DNA from: Euptelea pleiosperma | Lineage: Eukaryota > Streptophyta > Magnoliopsida > Ranunculales > Eupteleaceae | Direction: 5' to 3' | DNA: 64,000 nt | Assembly (NCBI GenBank): GCA_035048495.1 | Contig: CM068544.1 | Coordinates: forward strand, 43,239,893-43,303,892 | Part shown: piece after piece, positions 59,931-64,000 of the stretch | Layout of the letters: every line of letters starts with the position of its first letter | How positions within the stretch are numbered: the first letter of the stretch is position 1 | The notes under the pieces: model-generated | The model's database searches: none | Told to the model about the DNA's origin: nothing | The model's input: only the letters and a program-made list of their open reading frames with translations | Program-made: the position numbers and the translations under genes

Positions 59931-60342
59931 TGAGGTGTAAATTTGGTCCGGCCCATGGTTGAAAAACAGAAGCCCGGGCCCATCCCGAGGCCTGATCATA
60001 AGCCGGGCCGTGGGCTTGATTGGTGGTCCTCGGGTCCGATTTCATGAAGTAAGAAAAACAAAATAATGTTTACACGTTCAAAATTAAGGGGAGGGGAAAC
60101 TTTTAAATTTAAATTTTCAAGGGAGGGGTTTTTAAAATTCAAGTTTTGGGGGGAGGGGGAACTTTAAAAATCAAAATTTGGGGAGGGGGTGGGCTTAATG
60201 GGCCACTTGGCAGGCCCAGCCCGTTAAGCTCTCCTATTGGCTGTGCTGCGTGTTCAACTCCCAAGCTCGGCCTGGATGTTTAGCGGGATGGGCCTACTAC
60301 CGGAATAAACGAGACAGACCGTGGGTCAAAATTACACCCCTA
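59931..60342. mobile_element. hAT-like MITE, weak ends
   Basis: The left end TGAGGTGTAAATTTGG and the right end CAAAATTACACCCCTA are imperfect inverted repeats of the TAGGGGTGTMAA type seen at 28,352. The interior is rich in GGCCCG words (CCCGGGCCCATCC, CAGGCCCAGCCCG). Flanking 8-mers match only partly. Confidence 0.45.
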
Positions 60343-61797
60343 TGTCTGACCCACCTGACACGTGTTACCTAAATATGTGGTTCCCACCTAATATGTAAGG
60401 TCATATGTGGGCTACGACCCATCTAACAACTCATCATAGTCCTCGTCATCGTCTCCTTAAAATAAATGTTCAGACTTCAGAGTCGGCAACATGAATTCTA
60501 TTTTCAGTATTTTGCTATTCAATTTAAAAGACCAGCATAATAGTAAGTTATAATAAGGTAGACAATACTTACAATATACATTCGAAATATATTTCTACAA
60601 ATGGTGCACATATAAGCAGTAGGAGTATCATAGTTCAACGTCTCGGCCGATCTGGATCTGGATCTGGATCAGGATTGGAGCCCACCAATCCGATCCAAAA
60701 ACTGGATCACTGTTTCCCAAAGAAGTCTCACCTTGTCTTGAGTGAGATGCGCTGGTCGGATCGGACCGATCTGGATTTGGATTGGAGCCCACCAAACCGG
60801 AACATAGGGCCTGAACGGTATGACCCACTTGGGAAATCAATTGGGAAGACGTGAACCATCATCTTTTAGAAACTACTCTTCTTAGCAGTCTCAACGTCCA
60901 TGAAACCCTATTGAAGAGCAACGTTTAGCGTCAGTGATACCGTTATTTCTGTCATATAACATTACCGTTATGACCATTATAACTAGTCACAAAATGTATA
61001 AAGTAAAAACCTTCATAACAGTAAAAAATCATTCTTTTTCCCTAACATAATGTCATAACGGACATGCCCTTATTAATAACATAACAGAGTCTTACCGTTA
61101 TAACGGCTGTTTTTTAATCAATGATGAAGACGGTTGTCCTTTAAACTACGAGAGCTCATACAACTTACAAGCATTTGGTTTTCTCCACTCATAGACAAAC
61201 TTGGTTAAAGTTGAAAGTAACTTGTCATCGTAAGACTTCAATGTAGCGTATAATGGTCTTCGAGATTCGTGTAATGGTCTTTGGGATTTGTGTGGTGGGA
61301 ATTCCCGTGTTCCCTTCGACACGACGTACAATTGGAATTGGTTACATTATGGCGATTTCCTAAGAAAGACGACAAAATGGTGGTCCCTACGTGCATGTCA
61401 CTAATGCGTGTTTGGGAGATAACGTATTTTGAGCAAATCGTGTTAAGCACTCAGGCTGAGACCAATGAGAAATGCCAGCAAGTAACGCGATACATTCTAC
61501 TTCAAGTAAAGTATGGTTTTTCAAAACCGATTAAAGGCATTGCTCGCTAGCATTTGTCGAAAAATCGATGATACAGAACTTTTATCAAAATTTTGATACA
61601 AAATTCTCTCAAAATGCCACGTGGTACACTTTGGCCCCACTGACCCCACGAATAATTGGCCCACACCTTGATGGATTCACACACCAAAACCAGCATGATT
61701 GATGATTTATAGCTGATATTTTTTGGAGCACGTTTTCATCATGGGCTTGGAACCAACCCATGGGTTAAAACATTCATGAGATCAGTGGGCCCCAAAA
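60343..61797. other. Repeat-rich intergenic DNA
   Basis: At 60,640-60,800 two similar segments share CCGATCTGG and GGATTGGAGCCCACCA. At about 60,940-61,110 there are CGTTATAACGG-type words. At 61,615-61,790 one arm of a MITE (GCCACGTGGTACACTTTGG, CCCACTGACC) is recognisable. No gene is supported. Confidence 0.4.
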
Positions 61798-62590
61798 AAC
61801 AGGCCCGTATTTTCTTTGGTGAATGTTGAAGAAAACTTGGGGTGCACAGCCAGATGTCGTGGACTTTAGTTTTAATCTGCTGAATTGTAAGTCATCGAGA
61901 TGTGCACTAGTTCAAAATTTTGTTTTACCCAAGGTTCAAAAGAGGCCGTTATAATGGTATAAGGGACTGTGAGCATTATTGTTTTTTCCGTTATAACAGC
62001 TGTTAAAGAGAATTGCAACCGACGGGCAAAAACAGAAAAAAAATGGAAAAATAACGGAAAAACGGAACTAATGGCACTGAAATTTGAATCACAACTTTCA
62101 AGAAAGGAAAATAACCGAAATAACAACGGCCTTTTTCACAAATTTTTTCCGAAAAGCACGGCTGTTGTTTTCATTATAACAGCCGTTACATATTAATCGC
62201 CCTTATTTTCGTTAAAATGACGTTGTTTAAAGTTTAAACCATGGTTCTACCTGTCTTGTACAGTTGTACCCCGAGGAGAAAATATCGAATGCAGTTGACC
62301 TAAGGTCCACAGCCCGTACCTCACATGAGTAAAACTTCTGTCACACGAAATTGTAAATCACACAAAACACAGCCAATGAGTTCTCGGCACGGACACAAGT
62401 GCTTTTGCAACGTACCTATGTGCTTTGCTTTTTAGGTGTACGTGCCGAGAACTCATTGGCTGTGTTTTGTGTGACTTGCAATCCCATTGTGACAGAAGTT
62501 TTACTCACCTCACATCTACCAGCTCAAGATTACTTAGCTGCCAGATTTTGCTAGGTGATAGAAGATTTTGCTGGGTCAGTAGGGCCAGAT
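61798..62590. repeat. Repeat copy 1, carrying a MITE insertion
   Basis: It starts at AACAGGCCCGTATTTTCTT and shares CACAGCCAGATGTCGTGGAC and GTAAGTCATCGAGATGTGCA, and later GCTCAAGATTACTTAGCTGC, with copy 2 at 63,037-64,000. It is shorter in the CGTTATAACGG portion and contains the 180-bp MITE at 62,327-62,506. Confidence 0.7.
62327..62506. mobile_element. Mutator-type MITE, 180 bp, perfect 9-bp target duplication
   Basis: The ends GAGTAAAACTTCTGTCACA and, inverted, TGTGACAGAAGTTTTACTC enclose a near-perfect hairpin (arms include CACAGCCAATGAGTTCTCGG and its inverse). It is flanked on both sides by ACCTCACAT (62,318-62,326 and 62,507-62,515). The second repeat copy at 63,930-63,945 has a single ACCTCACAT at the same place and no insertion. 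Confidence 0.9.
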
Positions 62591-62639
62591 GGTAGTGATA
62601 AGTAACAAAAAGGGTCGTGATGTAACAACCGTATACTTG

Positions 62640-62990
62640 AGATCTTTTCATTGGCGGAAGTGACATTTTTGGTAGTAACCGCTGCCATCTGGGCCCACTG
62701 ACCGCATGGATGTTTAGCCCACCCCTTAATAGGCATTCATACCAAAAATCAACTTGTTTAATGATTTTTAGCCGATGGTTTTAGTACTCAAAAAATGGTT
62801 GCATTCAACTGTTACAAGAATGACTTAAAAAGAGTTCAAATCTAATGGTTATAGATTACCAATCAGGGTGATTTTTGGTCTGTATATCCATCAAGGGGTG
62901 GGATAAACATCCATACCGGTCAGTGAGCCCAAATGACAGTGGTGAGTAACAAAAATCATGCTTCTGCATTCGAAACAGTTTCAGGCATAC
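62640..62990. mobile_element. MITE-like inverted repeat, relative of 27,140
   Basis: The left arm CTGCCATCTGGGCCCACTGA and right arm TCAGTGAGCCCAAATGACAG pair inversely. Inner arms ACCAAAAATCAACTTG and CAGGGTGATTTTTGGT also pair. No protein is encoded. Confidence 0.55.
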
Positions 62991-63036
62991 CTTGTTACAT
63001 CTTTTTTCCTTCTCTGAAATATTAAACATGCATCCT

Positions 63037-64000
63037 AACAGGCCCGTATTTTCTTCGGTGAATGTTTAAGAAAACCTGGGCTGCACAGCCAGATGTCTTG
63101 GACCTTAGTTTTAATCCGTTGGATTGTAAGTCATCGAGATGTGCACTACTTCAAAATTTTGTTCTACCCAAGGTTTAAAAGAGGCCTTTATAATGGTATA
63201 ACGGACTGGGGGCGTTACTGTTTTTTCCGTTACAACGGCTGTTAAAGAGAATTGCAACGTACAGGGGCAAAAATAGGAAAAATAACGGAAAAACAGAAAT
63301 GATGGCATTGAAATTTGAATCACAACTTTCAAGAACAGAAAATAACCTAAATAACGGCCTTTTTCACAATTTTTTTTCAGAAAAGAATGTTGCTGATTTC
63401 GTTATAACAGCAGTTAAAACAAAAATAACGACTGTTATTTTCTGGAAAAAAAAAAAAAGAAGAACGACCCATGAATGGTTTAGGCGTTACTATTTTAATG
63501 TAACGGGCTTTGGGCGTTACAGTTTTAATGGCCGTTATTTTCGTTAAAATGACGTTATTTAAAGTTTAAACCAAGTTTTAAAAAACGGCCATTATAACGG
63601 ATTCGGACCTACCCCATTATGTTATGGACTGTTATAACGCCCAAAAAAAACGGCCGTTATTTTCTGAAAAAGTTTGTGAAAAAAAGGGCCGTTATTTTCA
63701 TTTTTTCCGTTATATTCCATTTTTTCCGTTATTTTTTATTTTTGAAAATTTGAATTTGAAATTTTTAAAATTTAAAATTTGAATTTCAGCGCCATTTTTT
63801 CCGTTATATTTAATTATTTTCAGTTTTTGCCCGAGCATTTTTTTCGTTATAACGGAAAATGGTAACGCCCCCAATCCGTTGTACCGTTATAACAGTCCCC
63901 TTCAAACCATGGTTCTAGAAGCTCCACAGCCCGGACCTCACATCTACAAGCTCAAGATTACTTAGCTGCCTGATTTTACTGGGTCAGTGGGGCCAGATGG
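63037..64000. repeat. Repeat copy 2, without the MITE, running off the window
   Basis: It matches 61,798-62,590 at both ends but has a longer middle and an unoccupied ACCTCACAT site. It continues beyond position 64,000, so its right end is unknown. Confidence 0.7.
63168..63913. mobile_element. Long inverted-repeat element of the CGTTATAACGG family
   Basis: The left half from CCAAGGTTTAAAAGAGG through GACTGGGGGCGTTACTG and the right half ending GGTAACGCCCCCAATCCGTT ... CCTTCAAACCATGG are imperfect inverted repeats of about 250 bp or more, separated by about 150 bp. A shorter relative lies at 61,928-62,250. It is non-coding and could form a long hairpin RNA. Confidence 0.55.

Overview
The window is nuclear DNA of a flowering plant. 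It has long AT-rich intergenic stretches, GT-AG introns, a plant-specific DNA demethylase gene, plant receptor-kinase and receptor-protein fragments, and dense MITEs and Helitrons. The species cannot be named from the sequence. About one third of the window is recognisable gene or transposon coding sequence.

Layout. Positions 1-4,090 are intergenic DNA with a MITE and a tandem pair of miniature Helitrons. At 4,954-17,943 on the + strand lies a complete 19-exon gene for a ROS1-clade 5-methylcytosine DNA glycosylase. I could join all its exons by splice sites in one open frame of 2,108 codons; the catalytic Lys/Asp pair and the four iron-sulphur cysteines are present. From about 18,000 to 36,000 there is no intact host protein gene. 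This stretch holds a probable minus-strand 5' exon (about 21,860), several MITEs, a truncated tRNA-Gly copy, a 3.8-kb non-autonomous Helitron (23,319-27,092), a nested MITE pair (28,181-29,034) and clusters of 160-370 bp mini-Helitrons at 29.1-29.6 kb and 30.8-32.6 kb. At 36,144-37,580 is an intact single-exon SAM-dependent methyltransferase of the spermidine-synthase-like/METTL13-like family. From 37,600 to 45,700 there are MITEs and a small tandem repeat but no supported gene.

The most interesting region is 45,709-59,895. Its right half encodes an apparently intact autonomous Helitron: a 1,469-residue RepHel (HUH Rep plus PIF1-type helicase, three exons) followed by a 452-residue RPA1-like single-strand DNA-binding protein (nine exons). 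The element ends at a 7-bp hairpin and CTAG followed by T. The nearest Helitron-like 5' end (A|TCTATACTAC) is at 45,709. If the two ends belong together, the element is 14.2 kb and carries antisense fragments of at least three host genes (a HIT-zinc-finger-like gene, an LRR receptor kinase exon, an LRR receptor-like protein), plus an internal duplication that has produced a chimeric reading frame.

The right edge (59,930-64,000) is a mosaic of MITEs. It includes a repeat present twice, one copy of which carries a 180-bp Mutator-type MITE that the other lacks, giving a natural empty-site control with a perfect 9-bp target duplication.

Functional theme. A DNA demethylase gene of the ROS1 clade sits in a Helitron-rich neighbourhood and has a mini-Helitron about 1.3 kb upstream of its predicted start of transcription. 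In Arabidopsis ROS1 expression responds to methylation of promoter sequence next to a Helitron, so this arrangement deserves comparison; the parallel is inference.
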